Shown: in pieces, positions 16,781 to 25,137 of the stretch
How positions within the stretch are numbered: position 1 is the stretch's first letter
Layout: each line of letters opens with the position of its first letter
From: Promicromonospora sukumoe 327MFSha3.1
Lineage (GTDB): Bacteria > Actinomycetota > Actinomycetes > Actinomycetales > Cellulomonadaceae
Length of the DNA: 64,000 nt
Assembly: GCF_000385135.1 (NCBI RefSeq)
Contig: NZ_ARQM01000010.1
Location: 1,612,001 to 1,676,000, forward strand
Direction: 5' to 3'
The notes under the pieces: generated by a model
What the model saw: the letters and a program-made list of their open reading frames with translations, nothing else
Told to the model about the DNA's origin: nothing
Database searches by the model: none
Made by a program: the position numbers and the translations under genes

Positions 16781-17603
16781 CGCGCTCAAGACAGCCACCA
16801 AGCACCTCGTCGTCATCCTGATCGGGCTGGCGATGACCTACCCGCTGGCCTGGATGCTGGTCAGCGCCGTCCGCGACGAGCCGGACATCTTCACCACGCC
16901 CGGCCTGTGGCCGGTCGGTGACGACCTCGCCAACTTCGTCGAGGGCTGGGACAGCGCCGGGCTCCCGTTCAGCCGGTACCTGGTCAACTCCAGCCTCATC
17001 GCGCTCGGCGCCATCGTCGGCAACCTGGTCTCCTGCTCCATGGCGGCCTACGCGTTCGCCCGGTTGCGGTTCCGCGGTCGGCGCGTGTTCTTCGGCATCA
17101 TGCTGCTCACCATCATGCTGCCGATCCACGTCGTGATCGTGCCGCAGTACGTGATCTTCTCCCAGCTCGGCTGGGTCAACACGTTCTGGCCGCTCATCGT
17201 GCCCAAGCTGCTGGCCACCGACGCGTTCTTCGTGTTCCTCATGGTGCAGTTCATCCGCGGCATCCCGCGCGAGCTGGACGAGGCCGCCCGGATCGACGGC
17301 GCCGGGTTCTTCCGGATCTACGCCCAGATCCTGCTGCCGCTCATGCGCCCGGCCCTGGTGACCACCACGATCTTCACGTTCATCTGGACCTGGAACGACT
17401 TCTTCACCCAGCTCATCTACCTCACCGACCCGGCGATGTTCAGCACGTCGGTCGCGCTGCGCTCGCTGGTGGACTCGACCAGCGCCAGCAGCTGGGGTCC
17501 GCTGTTCGCGATGTCGGTCGTCAGCCTGGTCCCGGTGTTCGTCGTGTTCCTCGTGGGGCAGAAGTACATCGTCCAGGGCATCGCGACGACGGGAGGCAAG
17601 TAG
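16770..17603 (+). CDS. CUT1 sugar ABC permease, MalG-like (sulfatase operon)
   Basis: 277 residues, six membrane segments, EAA loop DEAARIDGAGFFRIYAQ, and the usual MalG-type C-terminus (GQKYIVQGIATTGGK). It begins 11 bases inside the preceding permease, the usual coupling of such pairs. It is last in the operon and is followed by a strong hairpin before the convergent GH87-type gene. Confidence 0.93.
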   Translation: MTTDALKTATKHLVVILIGLAMTYPLAWMLVSAVRDEPDIFTTPGLWPVGDDLANFVEGWDSAGLPFSRYLVNSSLIALGAIVGNLVSCSMAAYAFARLRFRGRRVFFGIMLLTIMLPIHVVIVPQYVIFSQLGWVNTFWPLIVPKLLATDAFFVFLMVQFIRGIPRELDEAARIDGAGFFRIYAQILLPLMRPALVTTTIFTFIWTWNDFFTQLIYLTDPAMFSTSVALRSLVDSTSASSWGPLFAMSVVSLVPVFVVFLVGQKYIVQGIATTGGK

Positions 17604-17617
17604 CCGACGCCGGGAGA

Positions 17618-17647
17618 GCGGCCCGGGCCACCAAGGGCCCGGGCCGC
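17618..17647. terminator. Strong GC hairpin between convergent genes
   Basis: GCGGCCCGGGCC (17618-17629) pairs perfectly with 17636-17647 around ACCAAG. It lies 15 bases from each flanking stop codon, so it probably ends both the sulfatase operon and the GH87-type transcript. Confidence 0.75.
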
Positions 17648-17662
17648 CCCGGGATCAGGGGA

Positions 17663-20587
17663 TCAGAACCCCGAGTTCCCACCCTGCCGGTCCAGCACGA
17701 ACCCCATGTCGTTCAGCAGCCCCGCCGTCCCGGACCCGGACACGGTCGTGTTCGCGAACGACGCGCTCCCGGCGGCGTGCAGCTCGATGCCGTAGGTGCC
17801 CGACCCCGTGATCGTGACCCGGTCCAGGCTCACCTGCTGGATCGACTTCTGCCACGACATCAGCACGCCCGCGTAGGTGCTGTCCTGGATGGTCATGTCG
17901 CGGATCACGATCGGCGCGTCGACGGCGTGCACGTCGGCGTAGATCCACAGCGCGCCGAGCTCGGCCGGCCAGTTGGGCTCCCGGCTGCCGGTGCGGGTCA
18001 GCGTGTTGCGCGCCACCGTCGTCGTGCCCGTGAACGGCACCCCGAACCGCGTGCTGACCGCGATGCCCGCCGCCGCGTTGACCGTGTCGGCCACGAGGTT
18101 GTCCTCGACCCGGTTGCTGCCCCCGCCGCCGTACACGGCCAGGCCGTTGGCCAGCGCCGGGGCCTGGACCGTGTTGAAGGAGAACACGCTGCCGCTGACG
18201 GCGCCGCCGTCCGACCACATGGCCAGCGAGTCGTCGCCCGTGTTGCGGAACGTCGACTGGGTGACCTGCGCGTTGGTCACGCCCGAGCGCAGGTTCACGC
18301 CGTCGGCGTACGTGTCGCGCACGCGCAGCCCGACCGCGAGCACGTCCCGCGAGCCCGGCCGCACCCACAGCCCCACCTTGGTGTGCTGCACCCAGATGTT
18401 CTGCAGCAGGGACTCGCTCGTGAAGTCGCCCTCGATCGCGGCCTGCCCCTCGGCGTCCTCCCGGACCGTGGCCGAGCCGAAGATCGCGACGTCCGCGATG
18501 GTGACGCCGCCACCGGTCGCGTAGAAGCCGCCCGCCCGGCCGGTGCCCACGATCACCGAGTGCCACGGGCCCGCGCCGAGCACGGTCACGCCCGTGACGC
18601 GGACGGCGTCGTTCACGTGGAACGTGCCGGCGGGAATCCAGACCGGCACGCCCGCGGCCTTCGCGGCGGCCACCGCCGCCGTGATCGCCGCGGTGTCGTC
18701 GCCCCCGCCCGACGTCGCGCCGTGCGTGGTGATCGAGACGGCGCCCGACGGCGCGGTGAGCGCGGCCGCGACTCGCTCCGCCTCGACCAGGTCGACGTCG
18801 ATGTGCGCGACGGCGCCCGAGTCCTTCCGCAGCGACAGCACCGTGCCCGCCGCCTGCTCCGGGATCTCGAACCGCAGCTCGTCGTAGAACCGGTGCGCGG
18901 CGCCCAGCGACGGGTCGTTGCGGAACGGGTATTCGCCGTACTGCCAGGCGTGCGCCGAGGTCAGCGTCACGTCCTTCAGCTTGGTCCCGTTCGCGTACAC
19001 CGCGAGCGGCGACGTCTGCCCGGTCCCGGCCGCGTCGTCCGGGATCGAGTAGCGCACCACCAGCCCGCTCGCCGGGGCCGTGAGGGTCACGTCCACCTTC
19101 TCGCCGACGGCGTCCAGCCGCACCGCGCTGCGCCCGCTGGACTCCGCCTGCACCGTGCCGTAGGTGCGCGACGGCGCCAGCTTGGTCCCGGTCGTCGACC
19201 CGGCCTCGGCCTCGTACTGCGTGTACGACGTCGACGCGCCGCGCGCCGCGAGGTCCGACTCGCCCGAGACGGCGATGCTGTCGACCAGCACGTCGGCCCC
19301 TGAGCCGGCCGCCCGAAGCCCCACCGTGTTCACGCCCGCCCGGACCGGCACGCTCGCCGTCGCGGTGCGCCACCCGCTGCCCGCGGCGAAGCTCACCTGA
19401 CCCGTGACCCGGCCGTTGACCAGCAGGTCGAGCGTGCGCGCGCCCGCGGGCGTCGCGAACCGGAACGTCGCCGTCGCCGTGCCCGCCGCACCCGCCTGGA
19501 CCGTACGCAGCACGCGTGCGCCCGCCGTCGTGAAGCCGCCCACGTAGCCCGCGCCCGTGAAGCCGCCCGTGGCGCTCGCGACCGCCGCGTTGCCCGAGCG
19601 GTAGGCGTTCTCGGCCTCGCCCGGACCCGCGGGCTGCGGCGGCACGTTCGCGCCGACGTCGAGCCTGTCGATGTTCGCGTTGCCGTTGTCGCCCGAGGCG
19701 TAGGCCAGCCGCAGGTCGTGGTTGCCCGCGCTCAGCGTGGCGGTGTGCGTCACCGTGCCCCAGGTGTCCCAGCTCGCGGTCGCGGGCAGCGAGAGCTGCG
19801 TCAGCCGGGTGCCGCCGTCGTACAGCGAGAGGGTGCGGGCAGAGCCGGTGCCGTTCGCGTACCGGACCGTGAGGTCCTTGGCTCCGGCACCGGCGACCTG
19901 CACCTTGAACGTGACCGACGCCGAGCCGGCGTTGCCGTCCGTGAACCCGCCCACGAACCCGGAACCCGAGAAGCCGGTGTGGTCGGTTGCGGTCACGGCG
20001 CCGCCCGCGAGGGTTGCGGCCTCCGCCTCGAACGTCGGGCCGGGGCCGTAGTCGGCTCCGGTGGAGCCACCGGTGTCCGCGACGTCGAGCGCGTCGAGGT
20101 TCACGTTGCCGGAGTCGCCCGAGCCGAACCGGTACGCGACCGAGTGGCTGCCCGCGCTCAGCGTGACGGCCGTGCTCCGGGTCGCCCAGGTGGTCCAGCC
20201 CGCCGTCGCCGGGAGCGTGACCTGCTGGGCGGCGCCGTCGACCAGGAGCGTGAGGGTCTTGGCCGAGCCCGTGCCGTTGGCGTAGCGCAGCGCCAGCGTG
20301 TGCGGGCCGGACGTCGCCGCGGTGACCGCGAACGTCGTCGTTGCGGCGCCCTTGTTGCCGTCGGTGTAGCCGCCCACGAAGCCGGAGCCGGTGTAGCCGG
20401 AGTGCTCCGTGGAGACGACGGCGCCGCCGGACAGGGCGGCCTGCTCGGCCTGGTAGCGGGTGGTCGCGGCGCCCGCCTCGGCCGCGGTCGCGGTCACGAG
20501 GGCGGAGCCGGCGACCGCGAGGGCCGCCAGCAGGGCCAGGCGTCTGCGCCAGGCGGGGATGGTGCGGGTGTCAGTTCTGCGCGGCAT
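17663..20587 (-). CDS. Secreted GH87-type alpha-1,3-glucanase (mycodextranase) with CBM35-like modules
   Basis: 974 residues from ATG 20587, chosen for the GAAGGAG site just upstream. A signal peptide with a positive start (RRTDTRTIPAWRRR) and hydrophobic core ends near AEAGAA. Two CBM35-like modules (about 43-170, 186-311) and a divergent third (about 325-441) follow, then a beta-sandwich region (about 455-605) and a right-handed beta-helix (about 615-974). Paired motifs RDTYADGVN (Asp762) and RNTGDDSLAMW (Asp785, Asp786) match the Asp triad expected in GH87. Family members cut alpha-1,3-glucan or mixed 1,3/1,4-glucan of fungal walls. LacI-3 is divergent. Confidence 0.78.
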   Translation of the reverse strand: MPRRTDTRTIPAWRRRLALLAALAVAGSALVTATAAEAGAATTRYQAEQAALSGGAVVSTEHSGYTGSGFVGGYTDGNKGAATTTFAVTAATSGPHTLALRYANGTGSAKTLTLLVDGAAQQVTLPATAGWTTWATRSTAVTLSAGSHSVAYRFGSGDSGNVNLDALDVADTGGSTGADYGPGPTFEAEAATLAGGAVTATDHTGFSGSGFVGGFTDGNAGSASVTFKVQVAGAGAKDLTVRYANGTGSARTLSLYDGGTRLTQLSLPATASWDTWGTVTHTATLSAGNHDLRLAYASGDNGNANIDRLDVGANVPPQPAGPGEAENAYRSGNAAVASATGGFTGAGYVGGFTTAGARVLRTVQAGAAGTATATFRFATPAGARTLDLLVNGRVTGQVSFAAGSGWRTATASVPVRAGVNTVGLRAAGSGADVLVDSIAVSGESDLAARGASTSYTQYEAEAGSTTGTKLAPSRTYGTVQAESSGRSAVRLDAVGEKVDVTLTAPASGLVVRYSIPDDAAGTGQTSPLAVYANGTKLKDVTLTSAHAWQYGEYPFRNDPSLGAAHRFYDELRFEIPEQAAGTVLSLRKDSGAVAHIDVDLVEAERVAAALTAPSGAVSITTHGATSGGGDDTAAITAAVAAAKAAGVPVWIPAGTFHVNDAVRVTGVTVLGAGPWHSVIVGTGRAGGFYATGGGVTIADVAIFGSATVREDAEGQAAIEGDFTSESLLQNIWVQHTKVGLWVRPGSRDVLAVGLRVRDTYADGVNLRSGVTNAQVTQSTFRNTGDDSLAMWSDGGAVSGSVFSFNTVQAPALANGLAVYGGGGSNRVEDNLVADTVNAAAGIAVSTRFGVPFTGTTTVARNTLTRTGSREPNWPAELGALWIYADVHAVDAPIVIRDMTIQDSTYAGVLMSWQKSIQQVSLDRVTITGSGTYGIELHAAGSASFANTTVSGSGTAGLLNDMGFVLDRQGGNSGF

Positions 20588-20640
20588 GGGATCTCCTTCG
20601 ACCGGGATGCGCACGTGCTGTGTCGTCGGTGGGCGACGAG

Positions 20641-20654
20641 GTTTAGCGGTAAAC
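20641..20654. promoter_or_regulatory. LacI-3 operator
   Basis: GTTTAGCGGTAAAC has 5-bp perfect arms and a central CG step. It lies between the GH87-type gene and lacI-3, about where transcription of the former should begin. Confidence 0.75.
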
Positions 20655-20663
20655 TTCGCTGGA

Positions 20664-20693
20664 ACGGTACGGCCACTCCGAGTTCCGGGTCAA
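20664..20693 (-). promoter_or_regulatory. Probable promoter of the GH87-type gene
   Basis: On the minus strand TTGACC (20693-20688) and TACCGT (20669-20664) are 18 bases apart. The LacI-3 operator lies directly downstream, consistent with repression by roadblock. Confidence 0.45.
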
Positions 20694-20741
20694 GGGCCAC
20701 CTAGGATGCGGCTGGAGCCGGATGCCGACGGGGGAGTGCGC

Positions 20742-21767
20742 GTGACCACACGACTGAGCGACATCGCGGACGAGGCCGGCGTCAGCGTCATGACCGTCTC
20801 GAACGTGATGAACGGCAAGCGCGCCCGCGTCTCGCCCGCCACGATCGAGAAGGTCCTGGGCATCGCCGCCCGGCTCGGCTACGTGCCGAACATCCCGGCG
20901 CGCAGCCTCGCGGCGAACAGCTCGCACATCGTCGCGGCGCTGGTCCCGGTGGGGGAGAACAACAGCCTGCTGGTCAGCCCGCACACCGTCGCCGTCGTCG
21001 GCGGCATGGAGACCCACCTGCGCCATCACGGCTACCACGTGCTGCTGCGCGGCATCGAGCACGAGGACCAGGTGGCGCAGACCGTGCGCGGCTGGTCGCT
21101 CGACGGCGTGGTGCTCGTCGAGTTCCCCGACGAGCAGATCGACCGGCTCCGCGTCGACACCGTGCCGCTCGTCGCCATCGACAGCTACTCCGCCAACCCG
21201 CGCGCCATCGGCGTGCGCAGCGACGACGACGGCGGGGGCCGCCTCGCCGGGAAGCGCCTGGCCGACGCCGGACACCGCCGCGTGCTGTTCGCCGGGCCGC
21301 CCTACCAGGGCATGGGCGTGGTCGGGCAGCGCTGGGCCGGCTTCCGCGAGGCCTGCCTGGCGGCGGGGCTCGACCCGGACGACGTCGGCGCCGTCGAGGT
21401 GCTCACCTCGTTCGAGGACGGACGGCGCCTGGGCCTGCGGCTGCGCCACGACCACCCCGGGGTGACGGCGGTGTTCGCCACGGCCGACCACCTCGCCGTC
21501 GGCATCATGGCGGGTATCGCGGAGGCCGGCGGGTCCGTGCCCGGCGACGTGTCCGTGATCGGCTTCGACGACCTCGACTTCGCGCGGTACACCACCCCGG
21601 GGCTGACTACGATCGCCCAGAACATGCCCGCGAAGGTCGCCGAGGCGTCGCGGATCGTCCTGGACGAGATCGAGCGCGGGGCCGGGGCCGGCGACGGCGG
21701 TCGCGAGCCCGTCGCGCTCGACGTGCACCTGGTCGAGCGCGGTTCGGTCGGGCCGCCCCGCGGGTGA
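20742..21767 (+). CDS. LacI-family regulator (LacI-3)
   Basis: 341 residues from GTG 20742, with GGGGGAG five bases upstream; ATG 20706 is an alternative with a poorer site. The HTH is RLSDIADEAGVSVMTVSNVM and the hinge NIPARSLAANSSH, with an effector domain ending GFDDLDFARYTTPGLTTIAQ. It is divergent from the GH87-type gene and an operator-like palindrome lies between, so it probably senses a glucan-derived oligosaccharide. Its 3' end carries half of a terminator hairpin shared with the convergent importer operon. Confidence 0.92.
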   Translation: MTTRLSDIADEAGVSVMTVSNVMNGKRARVSPATIEKVLGIAARLGYVPNIPARSLAANSSHIVAALVPVGENNSLLVSPHTVAVVGGMETHLRHHGYHVLLRGIEHEDQVAQTVRGWSLDGVVLVEFPDEQIDRLRVDTVPLVAIDSYSANPRAIGVRSDDDGGGRLAGKRLADAGHRRVLFAGPPYQGMGVVGQRWAGFREACLAAGLDPDDVGAVEVLTSFEDGRRLGLRLRHDHPGVTAVFATADHLAVGIMAGIAEAGGSVPGDVSVIGFDDLDFARYTTPGLTTIAQNMPAKVAEASRIVLDEIERGAGAGDGGREPVALDVHLVERGSVGPPRG

Positions 21768-21789
21768 CGAACGTCCCCCGGGGCGGCCC
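21750..21789. terminator. Hairpin terminator between lacI-3 and importer operon
   Basis: GGGCCGCCCC (21750-21759, within the lacI-3 C-terminal codons) pairs perfectly with 21780-21789. The flanking bases add partial pairing. Both convergent transcripts end here. Confidence 0.55.
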
Positions 21790-21795
21790 ACCCGG

Positions 21796-22665
21796 TCAGC
21801 GGAACGAGCCCGCGGTGATGCCCTCGACGAACCGCCGCTGCGCGACGACGAAGAGGATGACGCTCGGGATCATGGACAGGATCACGCCCGCGAGCACCAC
21901 CGAGATGCTGCCGGTGCCGAAGGTGCCCTGGAGCGTGACGAGCCCCAGCGGCAGCGTGAAGTTCTCCTGCGACTGCAGGAAGATCAGCGGCCGGTAGAAC
22001 TCCGCCCAGAACCCGGTGAACGCGAGGATCGCGAGCGTGGCCATGGCCGGTGTCGCCATCGGGGCGTAGATCAGGCGGAACACCTGGAAGCGGGAGGCGC
22101 CGTCGACCCGCGCAGCCTCACCCAGCTCGACGGGCATCTGCAGGAAGTACTGCCGCATCAGGAACGTGCCGAACGCGCTGCCGATGGCCGGGAGGATCAG
22201 CGAGGCCAGGCTGTCGGACAGGCCCATGCGGCTGATCAGCACGAACACCGGGATGATCGTGGTCTGGACGGGCACCATCATGGTGGCCAGGAACAGCGCG
22301 AAGATCGCGCCGCGCCCCGGGAAGCGCACCATGGCGAACGCGTACCCGCTCAGCGTGCAGGTGATGATCTGGGCCCCGACGATGAGGCCGGTGACGATCA
22401 CGCTGTTCAGGAAGAACCGGCCGAGCGACACCTCGCCGAACACGGCGGCGTAGTTGGAGAAGTCGGGCTCCAGGGGGAGCCAGACCGGCGGGTTGGTGAA
22501 GGACTCGGCGGGTTCGCGCAGCGACGTCGTCAGGGTCCACAGCAGCGGGCCGAAGGCGACCGTCGCGGCGAGGACCAGGACGACGAGTCCTGCTCCCCGG
22601 CCGATGCGGCGCGTGAGGGAGGATCGTTCGAACAGGGACGACCGGGAGAACGAGGGAGCGGTCAC
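21796..22665 (-). CDS. CUT1 sugar ABC permease, MalG-like (fructan locus)
   Basis: 289 residues from GTG 22665, which overlaps the upstream permease stop as GTGA. It has six membrane segments, the EAA loop GEAARVDGASRFQVF, and the MalG-type end RRFVEGITAGSFR. It is the last gene of the binding-protein/permease/permease operon that is divergent from LacI-4. It forms the membrane channel with the preceding permease and needs an ATPase encoded elsewhere. Confidence 0.93.
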   Translation of the reverse strand: MTAPSFSRSSLFERSSLTRRIGRGAGLVVLVLAATVAFGPLLWTLTTSLREPAESFTNPPVWLPLEPDFSNYAAVFGEVSLGRFFLNSVIVTGLIVGAQIITCTLSGYAFAMVRFPGRGAIFALFLATMMVPVQTTIIPVFVLISRMGLSDSLASLILPAIGSAFGTFLMRQYFLQMPVELGEAARVDGASRFQVFRLIYAPMATPAMATLAILAFTGFWAEFYRPLIFLQSQENFTLPLGLVTLQGTFGTGSISVVLAGVILSMIPSVILFVVAQRRFVEGITAGSFR

Positions 22666-23633
22666 GAGTAGAACACCAGCCTCCGGGAGAGAGTGAACTG
22701 CAGTCCGGTCAGCGCGATGAGCGCCGCGAAGAGCACCATGGAGATGGCCGAGCCGTACCCGAACTGCAGGTTCTGGAACGCCGTCTGGTAGATGACCATC
22801 GTGATGGTCGTGGTGGCCGTGCCCGGCCCGCCCTTGGTCATGATGAAGGCCTGGTCGAACAGCTGCATCGCGTTGATCAGGCCGATCACGCAGGCGAAGA
22901 AGACCGTGGGGCTGATCAGCGGCAGCTTGATCCGCAGCAGCGAGCGCACCGGCCCGGCGCCGTCGATCTCGGCGGCCTCCATGACGTCGCGGGGCAGCCC
23001 GGCGAGGGCGGCCACGAACAGCACGAACGTGAACCCGACCGACTGCCAGACGGCGACGAAGACGATCGTCACGACGGCTCCGGCGTCGCTGGTCAGCCAC
23101 GGCACGCCGCTGCTGCCGAGCAGGCGCAGGTAGTAGTTCACGACGCCGAACCGCTCGTTGAACATGTACGTCATGAAGATGGACACCGCGGCCGTGGACG
23201 CCAGGAGCGGCAGGTAGAACACCGTGCGGAACACGGCCTTGGTCGAGGCCCGGCGACGCTGGTCCACGAGCAGGGCGAGGAACAGCCCGATGGCGACCTG
23301 GAGCAGCACGATCGAGAACGCCAGCACGGCCGTGACCCCGAACGAGTGCACCACCCGCTGGTCGCCGCCGATCGCGGCGTAGTTGTCCAGGCCCACGAAC
23401 CGGCGCGGCGTGATGATGTCCCAGGCGAAGAACGACAGCCCGAACGAGGCGAGGATGGGCCCGATCGTGAACAGCAGGATCGCGGCCCCGGCCAGGCCGA
23501 TCATCGCGTAGCCGAAGGCGGCCTCGGCCCGGCGGCTGCGGCGTGCGGCGGGCGTGCGGCGGACGCCGTCGGTGGGTCCCGTGGGCGTGCCGCGCCGGGC
23601 GGGCGCGGTGCGCGGGGGCGTGACGGCGCTCAT
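22662..23633 (-). CDS. CUT1 sugar ABC permease, MalF-like (fructan locus)
   Basis: 323 residues. About 38 basic cytoplasmic residues precede six membrane segments; the EAA loop is MEAAEIDGAGPVRSL. Its ATG overlaps the binding-protein stop by 4 bases. The pair with the downstream permease is a standard CUT1 channel for di- and oligosaccharides. The substrate, likely sucrose or fructo-oligosaccharide, is inferred from the shared operator with the GH32 gene. Confidence 0.93.
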   Translation of the reverse strand: MSAVTPPRTAPARRGTPTGPTDGVRRTPAARRSRRAEAAFGYAMIGLAGAAILLFTIGPILASFGLSFFAWDIITPRRFVGLDNYAAIGGDQRVVHSFGVTAVLAFSIVLLQVAIGLFLALLVDQRRRASTKAVFRTVFYLPLLASTAAVSIFMTYMFNERFGVVNYYLRLLGSSGVPWLTSDAGAVVTIVFVAVWQSVGFTFVLFVAALAGLPRDVMEAAEIDGAGPVRSLLRIKLPLISPTVFFACVIGLINAMQLFDQAFIMTKGGPGTATTTITMVIYQTAFQNLQFGYGSAISMVLFAALIALTGLQFTLSRRLVFYS

Positions 23634-25015
23634 GCGACCGCCCCCGCCGCCGTCTCGAGGTCGATCTGCAGCCCGTCGAGCGCGGCCCGCGCGTCACCGG
23701 TGGCGATGGCCTCGGTGGTGCGCTGGTTGAGCGCGGTGGACAGGGCGTTGAAGTAGATCGGGGCCGGGATCGGCGCCGTCTCCGGGAACTCCGTCAGCGT
23801 GCTGCTGAACACGTCCCAGTGCTCCGGGCCCGTGGTCTCGTACCGCTTCGCGGTGGACAGCGACTGCCGCGCGGGAGTGGTCACGTTGCCCGGGAACAGC
23901 ACGTCGAACGCGTCCGGGAACGTGAGCCGCTTGATGACCTCCCAGGCCAGGTCCTTCTTGTCGGAGGTCTCCAGGATCGAGTAGCCGGCCGTGCCGAACA
24001 GGTGCCGCTGCGACTTCCAGCGCGGGAAGTACTGGACGTCGAACGAGCCCGGCGCCATGCCCGCGTTGTGCAGGCCGCCGGCCCAGAAGCCGCCGCCCAC
24101 GCTCATCCCGACCCGGCCCGCGGCGAACAGGGCCTGCGAGGTCTGGCCGCCGCCGACGTCGGGCGAGGGCGCGATGCCCTCCCTGCGCAGCTCGATCATG
24201 AGCTCCAGGGCCTCGACCGCGGCGGGGGAGTTGGCGATCGGGTCGCCCCAGGCCCAGCCGCCACCGCGGCCGGCGGCCGCCGGGTTGCCCGCGTAGGCGG
24301 CGTCCCACAGCCACTGCCCGCCGGGCGCGCGGCCCTCGGCCAGCAGGTTGCCGTCGTTCGCGTAGAGGAACGAGGTCCAGCTGCCCCACAGCCGCACCAC
24401 CCAGTCGTACGCGTTGATGTCGGGGATGCGGGCCAGGGCGCGGCCGGCGTCGTAGAAGTCGTCGACGGTCCAGTCGGGCGCGGGCAGGTCCAGGCCCGCC
24501 TGCTCGAACAGCAGCGGGCTGTAGTACATGTTCCCGGCGTTGTAGTCGAGCGGCAGCAGGAACAGGCTGCCGTCGTACATCATCGCCTCGACCAGCGCGG
24601 GGGAGACGTCGTCGAAGTAGTCCTGGAGCTCGGCCAGGTCGCGCGTGACGTACTCGTCCAGCGGCGCGGCCAGGCCTCGCCCGGCCATGAGCTGCACGCC
24701 CTCGGTGGCGACGCTCACGATGTCGGGGCGGCTGCCCGCGGCGATCTGCGTGAGCAGCTTGGCGAAGAACTCGTTCCAGTCGGTGCCCGGCGTCGCGTTG
24801 ATCTCCAGCCGGATGGTCGGGTCGAGCGCGCGGACCGGCTCCTCGAGCCGCGCGCGCAGCTCGTCCGCCCCGCTCTGGTCCCCGAAGAACGCGATCTTCA
24901 GGGCCTTCGGGTCCGACGGCGGCGCGCACGAGGCCAGGGCTGTCGTCGCCGCGAGCGCGAGTCCGACACCCCCGGCCCGGAGCAGCGACCGGCGGGACAG
25001 TGGCGGCAATGGCAT
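23630..25015 (-). CDS. Sugar ABC transporter substrate-binding lipoprotein (fructan locus)
   Basis: 461 residues from ATG 25015, preceded by GAGGAGGGG; an in-frame ATG at 25042 would lie inside the operator and is rejected. The signal LSRRSLLRAGG has a twin-Arg motif and ends in the lipobox LASC (Cys30). The mature part has the CUT1 solute-binding fold (SRPDIVSVATEGVQLMAGRG). It is first in the importer operon. One copy of the LacI-4 operator (25038-25053) overlaps its leader, so uptake is probably repressed until the sugar is present. Confidence 0.92.
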   Translation of the reverse strand: MPLPPLSRRSLLRAGGVGLALAATTALASCAPPSDPKALKIAFFGDQSGADELRARLEEPVRALDPTIRLEINATPGTDWNEFFAKLLTQIAAGSRPDIVSVATEGVQLMAGRGLAAPLDEYVTRDLAELQDYFDDVSPALVEAMMYDGSLFLLPLDYNAGNMYYSPLLFEQAGLDLPAPDWTVDDFYDAGRALARIPDINAYDWVVRLWGSWTSFLYANDGNLLAEGRAPGGQWLWDAAYAGNPAAAGRGGGWAWGDPIANSPAAVEALELMIELRREGIAPSPDVGGGQTSQALFAAGRVGMSVGGGFWAGGLHNAGMAPGSFDVQYFPRWKSQRHLFGTAGYSILETSDKKDLAWEVIKRLTFPDAFDVLFPGNVTTPARQSLSTAKRYETTGPEHWDVFSSTLTEFPETAPIPAPIYFNALSTALNQRTTEAIATGDARAALDGLQIDLETAAGAVA

Positions 25016-25037
25016 CCGTCCCCTCCTCTCTGAGGTG

Positions 25038-25053
25038 GTCAATTCCTATTGGG
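25038..25053. promoter_or_regulatory. LacI-4 operator at the importer operon
   Basis: GTCAATTCCTATTGGG matches the palindrome upstream of lacI-4 (read as GTCAATACCTATTGAC) at 13 of 16 positions. It lies 22 bases upstream of the binding-protein start. Confidence 0.65.
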
Positions 25054-25083
25054 CGATGAGTGAAGCAGAGGGGTCGCGGCATC

Positions 25084-25099
25084 GTCAATAGGTATTGAC
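25084..25099. promoter_or_regulatory. LacI-4 operator, central copy
   Basis: GTCAATAGGTATTGAC has perfect 7-bp arms around GG. It lies in the divergent region, 38 bases upstream of lacI-4 and 46 bases centre to centre from the importer copy. Confidence 0.8.
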
Positions 25100-25137
25100 C
25101 GAATTGCGCGACGGTAGTCTGCGGACGGGAGGTACTG

